Origin: Spongilla lacustris
Lineage: Eukaryota; Porifera; Demospongiae; Spongillida; Spongillidae
Direction of reading: 5' to 3'
Assembly: GCA_949361645.1 (NCBI GenBank)
Contig: OX442415.1
Span: 29,680,862-29,744,861, forward strand
Length of the DNA: 64,000 bases
The notes below the pieces were generated by a model. That model searched no databases. It saw only the letters and a program-made list of their open reading frames with translations, and was not told the DNA's origin. This document shows positions 45,530 through 56,079 of this stretch, one piece after another. Every line of letters begins with the position of its first letter. Positions within the stretch are counted from its first letter, which is position 1. A program made the translations under genes and the position numbers.

Positions 45530-46410
45530 TCAAAGGGTTTGATTGTCTGAATTCCTTCACAAAGAGATCATCCTTAAGAAGGTCATTATCAATGGTGCTT
45601 TTTCTGCAGATCCCTTTCTGACGGAATATGCCCATCTAGTAAGCGGAATAGTGCGCAGATCAGTACTTGAAAAGGTATATACACAGAGTACAACATTGAA
45701 ATGATAACTCAGTTTATGGTCCACTTTGAGTTGTGTCAACCAGTGGACCTATCCCAAGTGGATATACAAACATGGCACCTGAAGGCTTATCCAGTCCAGA
45801 CCTTGGTCCCCTTCTCTACTTCCCAGCTTTTGTCAATGGTTGATAGACCATGCAAGTGGTGCCACTGAAGGTTCCCAGTGGCAGTTCTGGTTGGTCCATG
45901 ATTGTCCAAGTCTATATATACCAACCAGTTCTGCACACCACACTTTCATCATGTCCTTCTTCATAGACTGCATGCATGCCCATTGAGTTTGCATTAGTCC
46001 GTTATGAACTATATAACTTTTTTTAATTACACTGCAAGCCGCCACAGTAGGAGCAGAGACTTAAAGTGGCTTAGTGAGACAGGGGTGATGAGATGTTCCA
46101 GTCCCTCTCCATGGCTATGTCCTCGCCCGATCGACAGGACAGACCCCATGCAAGTACCTATAGAATTAGCACACTCTGATGTTTCAGGGATTAAGAAGGC
46201 TTGTCATGAATTCTGTCCACATGTAGAGGTGATGGAGATAATCTCCTGTGCTCCTGAAGCCAGCTCAGACCACTCTGATGACACCAAGGTAGAGCTGTCC
46301 TTACTAAAGAAGGTGCTTCTTCAAGGGAATAAGAGTGTTGTTGATGTGAGCTGCCAGAAGCATGTAGTGATGGAAGAATGGCTGCATGAAGAAAGAGCTG
46401 TGTCTGCCAT
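45530..46410 (+). pseudogene. Decayed partial copy of the Roc/COR gene
   Basis: Parallels about 38525-39510 of the large Roc/COR exon (GGTTTGATTGTC, then CTTCACAAAGAGATCATCC, CTCTGATGACACCAAGGTAGA and others). Insertions, deletions and frameshifts interrupt it; the longest remaining frame is 46004-46474. It lacks ankyrin, P-loop and death-domain exons. The downstream VNTR is retained. Confidence 0.9.
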
Positions 46411-46424
46411 GAGGTCGATCAGTG

Positions 46425-46668
46425 GTGGTGTGAGGTCTGATGTGAGGTCTGATCAGTGGGGATGTGAGGTCTGATAGTGGTGATGTGAGGTCTGATCAGT
46501 GGTGATGTGAGGTCTCATCAGTGGTGATGTGAGGTCTGATCAGTGGTGATGTGAGGTCTGATCAGTGGTGATGTGAGGTCTGATCAGTGGTGATGTGATG
46601 TCTGATCAGTGGTGATGTGAGGTCTGATCAGGGGTGATGTGAGGTCTGATCAGTGGTGATGTAAGGTC
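46425..46668. repeat. 22-bp VNTR after the decayed copy
   Basis: About eleven copies of GATGTGAGGTCTGATCAGTGGT, twice as many as after the intact gene. Confidence 0.95.
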
Positions 46669-47011
46669 AATTGCGCAACGTTACAGCAATATCTCATGCA
46701 TAGTCTTCCAGATCTAACTGTCGGATTTTATATGCAAGCAGAGATTTTTGGGTATATTATTGGCCGCCGAACATAGTTATGAAATAAGAAGCATGCCAGC
46801 TCGGTGGCCTTGTCTTTGCAATGAATGGAATCCGTTATACAGCATGCATACTAGCCACAAATTTATCTGCATGCATGAGGTTTAGCGGTTGAAGCCAAAT
46901 CACGAAGTACACGTACGTTAGTTAGACTTCCTACTTTCAGCATGCAGCGCGCGTGCGCACGAGTGTATCAAAAGAAACAAAACTATATACAGACAATAGG
47001 GTGCGTACCTA

Positions 47012-47074
<63 letters not shown>

Positions 47075-47519
47075 CACAAACACTAACACTACATGTAGGC
47101 AATGAAGGTGGAGGATGATAGTAAGCAATTCATGCCGGCCCCTCACTTTTCATACCTTGATCCCCCCACTTGAAGGGAAAGTAAACCATAAAATTAGTAT
47201 TTGTCCAATAGCTTCCATGCTTCCCAGCAGCACCCTCACCCCCCTGTCTGACAACTGTCCCTTTAGCACCTAGCTCCTATAGATATGCCATGCACTGACA
47301 TGCACGCATAAAATAACACATTTGTTCATGCCACACAACATATAACGAGCTCAAGTGAAGAGGTCTTATAGCAGTCATACATACAACCACAGAATGCAAG
47401 TGCTTCAGCTGCAAAGTATCGTTACATAAGGCCAGACAATATATGCATAAAATTGTAACAGTTGCATGCAAGGCTGCTGGAAGTCTGGAACTGCATGCAC
47501 GACATGCATATTCCTACAT
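46669..47519. other. No gene seen
   Basis: Contains a pure CA microsatellite (47012-47070) and otherwise unique sequence. Confidence 0.55.
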
Positions 47520-47797
47520 TGTATATTTTTAACACTTCGTGTAAAGGAAAGTTGGTACCTCATTTTCATTATTCGGTAATTTCGGTTCATGTAAATTAAG
47601 TAGCCAAATCTGGTCAATGCCGTAGGATTGAAGTAGAAATCGCCAATGTTTTGTAATTGATTACAAGACGTAAAAATTGCAAAGTTGTATGCTGGGGCAA
47701 TGCACAATGCAAGAACTGCATGCAACTGCGTAGCATACGGCAGCTCCCACTGCAGGTATATATATAATATATAATTATATAATTATATATATATGTA
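47520..47797. repeat. Dispersed CTGCTGGGG repeat copy and AT palindrome
   Basis: 47520-47755 matches the repeat at 22780-23000 (GTAGGATTGAAGTAGAAATCG, then GCTGGGGCAATGCACAA). 47757-47797 is an AT-only palindrome just before the fold-back relative. Confidence 0.7.
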
Positions 47798-48241
47798 TGG
47801 GACAGTTTCCGAGAAAATTGCGCTTCGTATATATATATAAAATGTTATAAAAATGCTTCTCGTTTGAATCGCTATATCGTCCGAACGGTTAACGCTATCA
47901 ACTTCCTATTTTCAGCACTTTATACTACACCATTTCCCTATGACAAAATACATTTTGGAGTCTTACACTTGCTCCGTGCCAGTATTGCAACGTTCGATAC
48001 CTCGCCGGGTTCAAACCCGCCATACCTTTCTGTACGAGTAATCAAATCGCTTCAAATTCGGTTTGTAGGTAGAAAGGTCATATACCTATCGATTTGTTCT
48101 GTTCGTTAATTTTTATGTCATCCGTTACGGAGATACAGCGGTGCAAAGTTGGTACACTTTTAATCGCGCCGTTGTACGTACGCGAACCGCTTCCATTCAC
48201 CGAAGACATGAATATTCAACTACATCCTGTGGGCTGGGACA
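47798..48241. mobile_element. Fold-back family relative (one arm)
   Basis: Starts GGGACAGTTTCCGAGAAAATTGCGCTTCG and matches 11290-11700 throughout; ends near CCTGTGGGCTGGGAC. Confidence 0.7.
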
Positions 48242-48585
48242 TTTATAACGACCACCCCACCCACTACACGGCTAACTCCTACCGGACGTTGTACGCCAAA
48301 GGAAGTCACACCCTGGCGTTACGCCTATGATGATCGTATATGAATACACAAGTGATTTTAAATCACTGGCGTGACGTACCTTATTTTGGAAACAATACAC
48401 CAGTGAATCGATCGGGTAGTATACGGCAGGGTAATATAATTGGCGTATCGCAATTGCTATAAATTTCTTCGGCGTTACGGCTGCGATATCAGAAGCGTAT
48501 TGGAAACAAGTTGTAGCCCGACCGGCTACGCCCAACTAATACATACAATAAAAGATAATAACGTGCTATTAAAAATGGCTGCTTT
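48242..48585. other. Upstream region of the interrupted gene
   Basis: Contains several GGCGTWWCG-like words in both orientations (48313, 48442, 48471) and one GTTGGGCGT-family end (48519-48538). No exon firmly identified. Confidence 0.35.
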
Positions 48586-48604
48586 CAGTTGTCGGAATGG
48601 TTTC

Positions 48605-48740
48605 TGTGACATTATGCAACTGTGTACTATATTTAGGTATAGTTTTTATATGTACCTCTGCGCATGCGTGTTCACTTCTGGTGTCAGTATTTTTGGTGCA
48701 TGTGCTCGGACTAAATGGGAAGAGTCTTTCACGTGTAACA
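48605..48740 (+). repeat. 5' LTR of Gypsy copy 2
   Basis: 136-bp direct terminal repeat, starting TGTGACATTATGC. Confidence 0.95.
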
Positions 48741-48765
48741 TTGGTGTCAGAAGTCGGATTGATAT

Positions 48766-49617
48766 ATGGCATCACAGGACATTCCCCTGCCAGAAATTTC
48801 TGTCGAGGAGTTTCACCAGGCCTGGACAAGATTTGAGCTAGCCGCGGTAGCGAAGGAATGGAACGCTGCCAAACAGCTTTCCCTTGCGCCTGCCCTTTTG
48901 CGTGGCAAACTACTGGACTACTACGTTCAACTGGAAGATAGTGAGAAGTCTAGTATGAAGGTGCTGAAGGCGGCGTTGATGACGCGAAGTGGTATTGCTA
49001 AAGAACCTCTATCAGCAGCCAAACTGTTCACGGACCGAGTACAGGGTAGTCAAGAGCGAGTGGGAGATTATGGTATGGCCCTAAAGAAAGCTTTTAAGGA
49101 AGCCTTTCCTGACGAGCTCGTGACATCAGCGGTACTTTTACAGCGTTTCCTTACTGGTTTACGTCCAGCAATTACGCAGCAAATTTTGCTTCAAAAGCAA
49201 CCACGTGACTTGGATGAAGCCATTAAAGCGGCAACAGCTGTGGAATATGCGCTGAACTTTGGAAAGGGGGAAGAGCCTAGCGTGCACGTGATTCAAACCC
49301 AACATGATGACAGGATTAAAGAATTGCATACTCTTCTCCAACAAATGTCCAACCGGTTTGACAGCGTTGAAGCACAACTCCGTGTTGCAAAGGAGGAAAC
49401 AGTACCGAAAGATACAAGAAAGGGACGTTTTTCAGGACAGAGACCTGCACCACAAAGTTGCTATGGGTGCGGCCAGTATGGACACTGGAAACAGGACTGC
49501 CCATTGACACGTAAGTGTTACCACTGTGGGGAGGTTGGGCATTTTAAAAAGGAGTGTCCATTAAAAGGGAATGGCCCCTCTGGGTGGGTGGACAGAAGGC
49601 GGCCAAGGCAGAACTAA
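48766..49617 (+). CDS. gag: Gypsy gag
   Basis: 283 residues: an N-terminal helical capsid region resembling SCAN/retrotransposon gag folds (about 20-180), a coiled stretch near 195-215, then two CCHC zinc knuckles (CYGCGQYGHWKQDC and CYHCGEVGHFKKEC, about 232-265) that bind element RNA. It overlaps pol by about 64 nt in the -1 frame. The ATG is 26 nt after the 5' LTR. Confidence 0.95.
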   Translation: MASQDIPLPEISVEEFHQAWTRFELAAVAKEWNAAKQLSLAPALLRGKLLDYYVQLEDSEKSSMKVLKAALMTRSGIAKEPLSAAKLFTDRVQGSQERVGDYGMALKKAFKEAFPDELVTSAVLLQRFLTGLRPAITQQILLQKQPRDLDEAIKAATAVEYALNFGKGEEPSVHVIQTQHDDRIKELHTLLQQMSNRFDSVEAQLRVAKEETVPKDTRKGRFSGQRPAPQSCYGCGQYGHWKQDCPLTRKCYHCGEVGHFKKECPLKGNGPSGWVDRRRPRQN

Positions 49618-52600
49618 ACCACCGTTTGGTATATGTGTGTAGTGGGAACTCAAACCTAAAGGTACAAGGGTATTTGGCAGAAAAGCCAGTTTGTTTTCTT
49701 GTGGACTCTGGGGCAGCAATTTCAGTAGTGTGTAGGGATTTACTGTCTGGGTCACAGCTAAAATCGGTTACAAGGACTTCTGTAGGGCTGGAAGCAATTG
49801 GTGCAAATGGTCTCCCATTGAATGTTTGTGGCCAGATTAGGCTTCCAATGACTGTAGAAAGTGTAGAAAGTGAACATGACTTTCTAGTTGCAAAGAATTT
49901 GCCAGTAGAATGTATTCTCGGCATGGACTTTCTTACCAAATACCATGCTGTAATAGATTGTGGGCAGATGGCACTCAGGCTAACTGGAGCTGATCACAAA
50001 TTGACATCACAAACCAGTGATGTTAAAGGAGACTTGTCAGTGACATTACCTAAGACATATAACATTCCCAGTCGTTGTGTAATGTTAGTCACAGGGTCAG
50101 TTCAAAGTCAAGGTAGAGCAATAGAGGGGTTAGTGGAACAGGAGTTGAATATCCATAATACCATTATGGTTGCTAGAGGTTTGTGCTGTGCTCAGTCAAA
50201 TGGTGCTGTGGTGCTCCAGATGGTAAATATAGGCCCTGAAGCAGTGACCCTATACAAAGGAACTAGAGTAGCGGTGTTCTCACCCAGGAATTACATCATG
50301 GTACTGAGTGAGGAGGATGGTGTTAAGGCTGGGGGTGGTTATACTAACAGTAATGGGCCTGTGCCTGTTGACCTTTCCAAGTCAAACTTATCAGGGGAGC
50401 AGAAAAGTAGGCTCTTGAAATTGCTGGAGCAGTTCAGAGAACTTTTCGTGTCAGATGATCATGCACTTGGTAGAACATCTATGGTCACCCATAAAATCAA
50501 GACAACGGGGCCTCCTATTCAGCAACCACTGAGGCGATTACCAGAAAGTTTGAAGGCGGTGGTCCATAAAGAACTGGAGTCAATGCAAAATAAGGGTGTT
50601 GTTCGACCAAGTTGTAGTCCCTGGGCTTCACCGATGGTTCTGATACGGAAGAAGGATGGTAAATGGAGGTTTTGCGTGGACTATAGGAAATTGAATAGTG
50701 TAACCGAACGGGATGCATTCCCTTTACCTAGGGTAGATGCAACTTTGGATTCCTTAGCTGGTTCAAAACTGTTCACAACACTAGATTTAGCATCAGGATA
50801 TTGGCAAGTCGAGGTGCTGGAGGAGGACAAATCCAAGACTGCCTTCCCAACTCCTTACGGTTTGTTTGAATTTAACGTTATGCCATTTGGGCTGACAAAT
50901 GCACCCGCAACGTTCCAACGTCTGATGCAGTGTGTTTTAGCTGGTCTGTCTCCTGAACAGTGCCTTACATATATAGATGATGTCATTGTTTTCAGTGCTT
51001 CATTTGAACAGCATTTGACCCGTCTACGTGCTGTTCTGGAAAGGATTGCAAAGGCTGGTCTTAGGCTCAAAACGGCAAAGTGTCAGTTTGTTCAACGCCA
51101 AGTGAAGTATTTGGGTCATGTGGTATCAGAGCAGGGAATTGAGCCAGACCCTCAGAAAACCCAAGCTGTAAAGAACTTCCCCATTCCAACCAATGCAACT
51201 ATGGTTAAGCAATTTTTGGGCTTGTCTAACTACTACCGCCGGTTTATACAGAACTATGCAATTGTGGCAGAACCTCTTTACAAACTTACCAGGAAGGAAA
51301 CAGGTTTTCAGTGGTCAGAAACGTGCCAGGATGCTTTTGATACACTAAAAAACAAGCTGATATCAGCACCTATTTTAGTGTACCCTGAATTTGACAAACC
51401 TTTTTTGTTGTACACGGATGCTTCCGACAATGCCATTGGTGGGGTACTGGGACAAAAGCATGTAGATGGGGAAAAGGTGATTGCTTACTGGAGCCGACAG
51501 CTGCATAAAGCGGAAAGGCAGTATTCAACAGTGGAAAAAGAGGCTCTAGCAGCAGTGAGTGCAGTGAAGGAGTTCTATCCGTACCTGTATGGATTTCCCT
51601 TTACCTTGATTACTGATCATAATCCACTGGTATCCCTGAAGGGGCTGAAAGATATTGGGGGCAGGCTATCTAGATGGATAATATTTCTTCAGCAGTTCAA
51701 TATGGAGTTTAGATACAAGCCGGGGAAGGAGCATTCCAATGCTGACTGCATGTCAAGGTACTTTCCACAGGATGCTCCACTGATCTCGTTTGCTAGCCAG
51801 TTGGATCTGAATGATATGGAAAGTATCAAGCAAGCCCAAGCAGCTGATGCACAGTTAATAGAGCTGTCAAAAGCATTAAAAACTAGCAGGCCTCCAAAAG
51901 GTCTGGAGCGGTTGTATCGCACTGCAGTGATGAAAGAGGGGGTATTGTACAGGAAATACCGGAAAATATCTAAAGACGAACCTATCTTGCAATTGTTAGT
52001 ACCAACAAATATGAAACTGCTTGTTCTGCGAGAACTACATGACCAGTCTGGCCATCTGGGTATTACTAAAACTTTAGATAAGGTCCGCTCTCGTTTTTAC
52101 TGGACTGGCTATGAAGCTGACATCGAACATCATATTCAGGAATGTGTGAAATGCCAACAGAGGAAAATGCCACAACCATCATGCCCTGCACCTTTGGGCA
52201 CAATTGAAGCCAATTACCCATTTCAAAAGTTATCCTGGGATCTGATGGGTCCCTTGCCTCCATCAAAACAATACCGATACATCCTGGTAGTTTCGGATAT
52301 CTTCACAAAGTGGGTCGAAGTTTTTCCATTGGAACGCACAGACTCCAAGACACTGGCTTCAGCTTTGGTGAATGAAGTTATATGCCGATACGGCGTCCCC
52401 TCAGTATTGCATAGTGATCAAGGGTCTAACTTCACTAGTGAAGTCATGAAAGAGGTATGCAGTCTGTTAGGTATCAAGCGGACACAAACATCTGCATATC
52501 ATCCCCAAGGAAATGGACAGACTGAAAGGTTTAACAGGACACTAGAAGCCATGCTGGCAAAGTCAGTTGAGGAGCACCAGAGTGATTGGAGTGATTACAT

Positions 52601-53447
52601 TCCAAAACTCATGATGGCATATAGAACTTCAGTACATGAAACAACCAAACTGTCTCCATTTTTCCTCAACTTTGGAAGGTCACCGTGCCTACCTATTGAT
52701 GTTATGATGGGTAGAGGTGAAGCACATGATGGTGCAGGCAGTAGGAAGGTGTCAGACTACACAAGACAATTACGCAACACTTTGAAAGTAGCATATGATA
52801 CTGTTCGTTCCAATGTGCTAAGGTCAAAACAGAAACAGAAGGTGAACTATGAGAAAGATGGAATATCTGAAGAATTCTCTGTGGGAGACAGGGTTTGGCT
52901 ATTTATTCCAGCAGTGAAAACAGGAAGGACCAAGAAGTTAGCAAGTTTGTGGCGGGGGCCATATACGGTAATTGACAGAACAGGACATGTAAATTATAGG
53001 ATTCAGCTCATTGGTACTACCAAGACATTAATAGTTCACAGAAACAGACTAAAACTCTGCTATGGTGAACCAGGTGTACAGGAAACACGACATAAGCAAA
53101 CAGACAGTCTCAACCAGGCATTAAGTACTCCAGATGAACTTGGGGGTCCTAGTATTGAAATTGACAGTCAGCCGGCTAATGATGCTATTTTGGATGAGGA
53201 ACCTGTAGATGAGGTGGGAGGAGCAAATAGACTGGAAGCAGAAGAAACTGAGAGAGGGGTGGATGATCAGGCGGCACCAGAGGACGAAGACTATGATAAC
53301 CAGGATATTGTGAGAAATGAGATTGAGGATAACTCAGAAGAGGACGAGGACAGTGAAAGTATGGGGGCACAGGAAATAGTGCAAAATCAGAGGCCACAGC
53401 GTATTCGCCGCCCACCGGAACGATATCGTGATTTTGTGCCAAGTTAA
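49548..53447 (+). CDS. pol: Gypsy pol polyprotein
   Basis: About 1,297 residues with protease (DSGA near 51-54), reverse transcriptase (YIDD near 473), RNase H (YTDASDNAIGG near 620), integrase zinc site (H-x3-H ... CVKCQQ, about 829-866), and catalytic D, D, E near 896, 957 and 990; then a GPY-like region and an acidic tail. The frame is open from 49548 and has no early ATG, so it is presumably made as a Gag-Pol fusion by -1 frameshifting within 49548-49617. I see no canonical slippery heptamer. All catalytic motifs look intact. Confidence 0.95.
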   Translation, partial: KGVSIKREWPLWVGGQKAAKAELNHRLVYVCSGNSNLKVQGYLAEKPVCFLVDSGAAISVVCRDLLSGSQLKSVTRTSVGLEAIGANGLPLNVCGQIRLPMTVESVESEHDFLVAKNLPVECILGMDFLTKYHAVIDCGQMALRLTGADHKLTSQTSDVKGDLSVTLPKTYNIPSRCVMLVTGSVQSQGRAIEGLVEQELNIHNTIMVARGLCCAQSNGAVVLQMVNIGPEAVTLYKGTRVAVFSPRNYIMVLSEEDGVKAGGGYTNSNGPVPVDLSKSNLSGEQKSRLLKLLEQFRELFVSDDHALGRTSMVTHKIKTTGPPIQQPLRRLPESLKAVVHKELESMQNKGVVRPSCSPWASPMVLIRKKDGKWRFCVDYRKLNSVTERDAFPLPRVDATLDSLAGSKLFTTLDLASGYWQVEVLEEDKSKTAFPTPYGLFEFNVMPFGLTNAPATFQRLMQCVLAGLSPEQCLTYIDDVIVFSASFEQHLTRLRAVLERIAKAGLRLKTAKCQFVQRQVKYLGHVVSEQGIEPDPQKTQAVKNFPIPTNATMVKQFLGLSNYYRRFIQNYAIVAEPLYKLTRKETGFQWSETCQDAFDTLKNKLISAPILVYPEFDKPFLLYTDASDNAIGGVLGQKHVDGEKVIAYWSRQLHKAERQYSTVEKEALAAVSAVKEFYPYLYGFPFTLITDHNPLVSLKGLKDIGGRLSRWIIFLQQFNMEFRYKPGKEHSNADCMSRYFPQDAPLISFASQLDLNDMESIKQAQAADAQLIELSKALKTSRPPKGLERLYRTAVMKEGVLYRKYRKISKDEPILQLLVPTNMKLLVLRELHDQSGHLGITKTLDKVRSRFYWTGYEADIEHHIQECVKCQQRKMPQPSCPAPLGTIEANYPFQKLSWDLMGPLPPSKQYRYILVVSDIFTKWVEVFPLERTDSKTLASALVNEVICRYGVPSVLHSDQGSNFTSEVMKEVCSLLGIKRTQTSAYHPQGNGQTERFNRTLEAMLAKSVEEHQSDWSDYIPKLMMAYRTSVHETTKLSPFFLNFGRSPCLPIDVMMGRGEAHDGAGSRKVSDYTRQLRNTLKVAYDTVRSNVLRSKQKQKVNYEKDGISEEFSVGDRVWLFIPAVKTGRTKKLASLWRGPYTVIDRTGHVNYRIQLIGTTKTLIVHRNRLKLCYGEPGVQETRHKQTDSLNQALSTPDELGGPSIEIDSQPANDAILDEEPVDEVGGANRLEAEETERGVDDQAAPEDEDYDNQDIVRNEIEDNSEEDEDSESMGAQEIVQNQRPQRIRRPPERYRDFVPS

Positions 53448-53490
53448 GTTTAGTGGTCTTGCGTGGACGCAAGAACTGAAGGAGGAGTTA

Positions 53491-53626
53491 TGTGACATTA
53501 TGCAACTGTGTACTATATTTAGGTATAGTTTTTATATGTACCTCTGCGCATGCGTGTTCACTTCTGGTGTCAGTATTTTTGGTGCATGTGCTCGGACTAA
53601 ATGGGAAGAGTCTTTCACGTGTAACA
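53491..53626 (+). repeat. 3' LTR of Gypsy copy 2
   Basis: Matches 48605-48740 with no difference noticed. Confidence 0.95.
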
Positions 53627-55380
53627 TTTCTAGTTCAAGACGAACGTCGAAGTCAAAGTACGAAAGCAACCTACAAACTCAACTATATCTCTAATGTGAA
53701 AAGACTGGAATATTTTGAACTCGCAGAAAGGGATAGCGTGATTGATTCAATTTCCACCATGCGGCATGGATGGTGCATGCTTACCGATGTACTAGCTGAA
53801 GTTGTTGTACATGACGGCCACGGACTTCTTGGATTCCACTACTCGCGACCAGCCAAAGGGTAAAACGTGTGCGAAGACTGGGATCAGATATATTGTGTGT
53901 GTGCGTACATGTGTGAGTGTGTGCGTGTGCTTGTGTGTGTGTAGATTTGTACATCATTGATGTATCTTCTTGAAGAACATTATCAGGAAGGTAGGTCGTC
54001 GCACAAAGATGGTGTAAAATGGACTGGTCTTTTGCCTCTAGATGGTAAGAAAGATGATGAAAAGTACTCCATCTTGTTCACCTCTTCAGAACCCATGAGG
54101 ATAATGGTAAGCATAAGGCGTACAGGAAGTGTGCATAAAGGCTACATGTGGGTACAGGTACAGGAAGGGGTGCATGTGTTGTGTAGCAATGTTTCATTGT
54201 TATTTTTGTCTCTCTCGTCACCTCTTACCCCTCCCCCACCTCTTACCCCTCCCCACCTCTTACCCCTCCCCACCTCTTACCCCCTCCCCCAACAGCACTT
54301 ACATGTATATGTAAGTATGTACTTCTACTTAAAACGTAAAGATGTAGTTTGTGTGTTTCCTGCTGGACTCCTTTCCGATAGCAGTGGAGTGAGGAGGTAG
54401 GGGAGGTGGGATGGTGGTATCACTTTGGTATAAACGGTAGGTCTGGTACTGCATGTGTGCTCATTTTGAATGTTGTTACTGACACTATGTGTGTTGTACA
54501 CACATAGCATTTGCACACACACATATGTATACCTCACATGTGCAACACACAGATTTACAATACATGCACACATACACATACATGATGCACACACACATAC
54601 ACATACATATTTAGTAGTGTGTTCGGATACTGCACTCAACTGCTACTATTTTCATTGGATATTGTGAGAAAAGAAAATAATAGGTATAGCTGGCTATTGC
54701 TTAGCCATAGCTAGTTACTTTCTTCTTTCGTCCCCAAAGGTGATGGAAAACTTAGCAGCATTACTTTCTGGAGGTGATGCAGAAGTGGAAGATGAGGAGC
54801 ATGAAGGTAAGTGCCCCCACTTGGCAGTATACTGTAGCAATAAAGAATGAAAAGCACTTGCAAAGCCAACCCCATCTCGATGTTTTTGAACTCACGGAAA
54901 GGGTTAGCGTAATTTATATTTCCATCATGGATGGTGCGTGCTGACCGATACTAGCTGAAGCTACATCTCTTCCAATGGGTGAGAATGACACTCCTAGTAC
55001 AGGTAAGGGTATGCCTGTCATCTTAATTTGTAAGTATGCAATTCTATGGTGGTATAGATGATGGCAAAACTAACTTAAGCATCATGCTAAGCGACACTTA
55101 CCTCAATGGCCAGTACGAACCATTTGTGTCAAAGGCTGCAGCAATGGCATATCTCATCCTTGACCAACGGTTTGTGCAGGTTTGTGCATGTACATGTACC
55201 TGTATGTGTAATGTTGTCATGTGCATGTTGCTTCACAGGGACAAAAAAAAACCTGAAGTTTGTCTTCCATACATTGAGGTGTCAGCTCGCATTTCTGAAA
55301 ATTTGCTCTCCTCTTCCATCAGAACAAGACCTATGGGTGGCTTTGTCTAACGTTTTGTAACTATCTCACTACTTCCTTAC

Positions 55381-55605
55381 TCATACTACAGGGGTTCTGA
55401 CAAGCAATTGATCTTTGTGACTTTGTTGTATACAAATCTGGAACCAATTCCATTGTACGTTATACTAATTAAGGATGCAGCGTGTATAATATCACCTGCA
55501 ACTCACACAGGAGATAGGAGCTCTGATTGGCTGTTTTGGAGTTCACATGACATTGTGCATCACATGGACCCTGTCATCACCTGCCAGAGTGCCTCTCCTG
55601 AGTGA
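55381..55605 (+). other. Possible last exon of the interrupted gene
   Basis: A frame reading GDRSSDWLFWSSHDIVHHMD, ending TGA at 55605, between splice-like sites. It could be an alternative 3' exon of the preceding gene or chance. Confidence 0.25.
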
Positions 55606-55815
55606 ATATGACTGCCATTTCAAAAATGGTGTGGTTCATCGGACCAAGTCCTCATCAATATGATCATCGATGTACAACAGCTGACACTGACACTACCACC
55701 ACTGTTGAACGACAGGAGGTGTCTGCTAAAAGATTTCTGCATAATTGGAACAATGACTTGTATTGTTGAACGTGTAATGTTATGTTTGTTTGTTGTTTAT
55801 TAAATGTTTTTATAT

Positions 55816-55821
55816 AATAAA
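55816..55821 (+). terminator. Poly(A) signal candidate
   Basis: AATAAA followed by AGAGTCTGG, about 210-460 nt after the possible stop codons of the preceding plus-strand gene. Confidence 0.45.
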
Positions 55822-56079
55822 GAGTCTGGAAAGTATAGGGACGAAAGGCATACGTAAAACGCTGCCGTATCGGATTTTTCTCAAGACTTGCGTTACGCCA
55901 AGGTTCACGCCCCTAAATTGGACCCGTTCACGCTACCGATACGCCAAATAATCTTACGTTAAAAAAAAAAAGCGGTGCCGATCGGCGATGATACGCCACT
56001 ATGGTCACGTTGACGTGTATTCGCTTCCGATACGGACTCCAATTGTTGGCCGTGTACCATAGTCTGGGGACCTAGCTGA

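Larger units (their letters stand above)
48605..53626 (+). mobile_element. Complete Ty3/Gypsy LTR retrotransposon, copy 2
   Basis: LTRs of 136 bp (48605-48740 and 53491-53626), TG...CA, apparently identical, with TTTC duplicated at 48601-48604 and 53627-53630. A primer-binding-site-like TGGTGTCAGAAGTCGGA starts at 48742. A purine tract GAAGGAGGAG precedes the 3' LTR. Intact gag and pol frames. Identical LTRs indicate very recent insertion. It belongs to a different lineage from copy 1: short LTRs and separate gag and pol. Confidence 0.95.
48586..55360 (+). pseudogene. Unrecognised multi-exon gene, exon split by Gypsy copy 2
   Basis: After an acceptor (gctgctttcag, ending 48585) the frame LSEWF is cut at 48604 by the Gypsy element. 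From 53631, after dropping the TTTC duplication, it continues in frame (LVQDERRSQSTKATYKLNYI ... VVHDGHGLLGFHYSRPAKG) to a GG|GTAAAA donor. Later exons with matching phases: about 53945 or 53995-54106 (KWTGLLPLDGKKDDEKYSIL), 54740-54806, 54961-55002, 55058-55179 (DGKTNLSIMLSDTYLNGQYE), and about 55239-55360 (FVFHTLRCQLAFLKICSPLP) ending TAA. The joins at the first and last of these are uncertain. I do not recognise the family; no membrane segment or catalytic motif stands out. The insertion probably abolishes this allele. The 5' exons were not found. Confidence 0.55.

Noticed and set aside
53185..53472. 95-codon minus-strand frame at the end of Gypsy pol
   Set aside because: Antisense shadow of the acidic pol tail.
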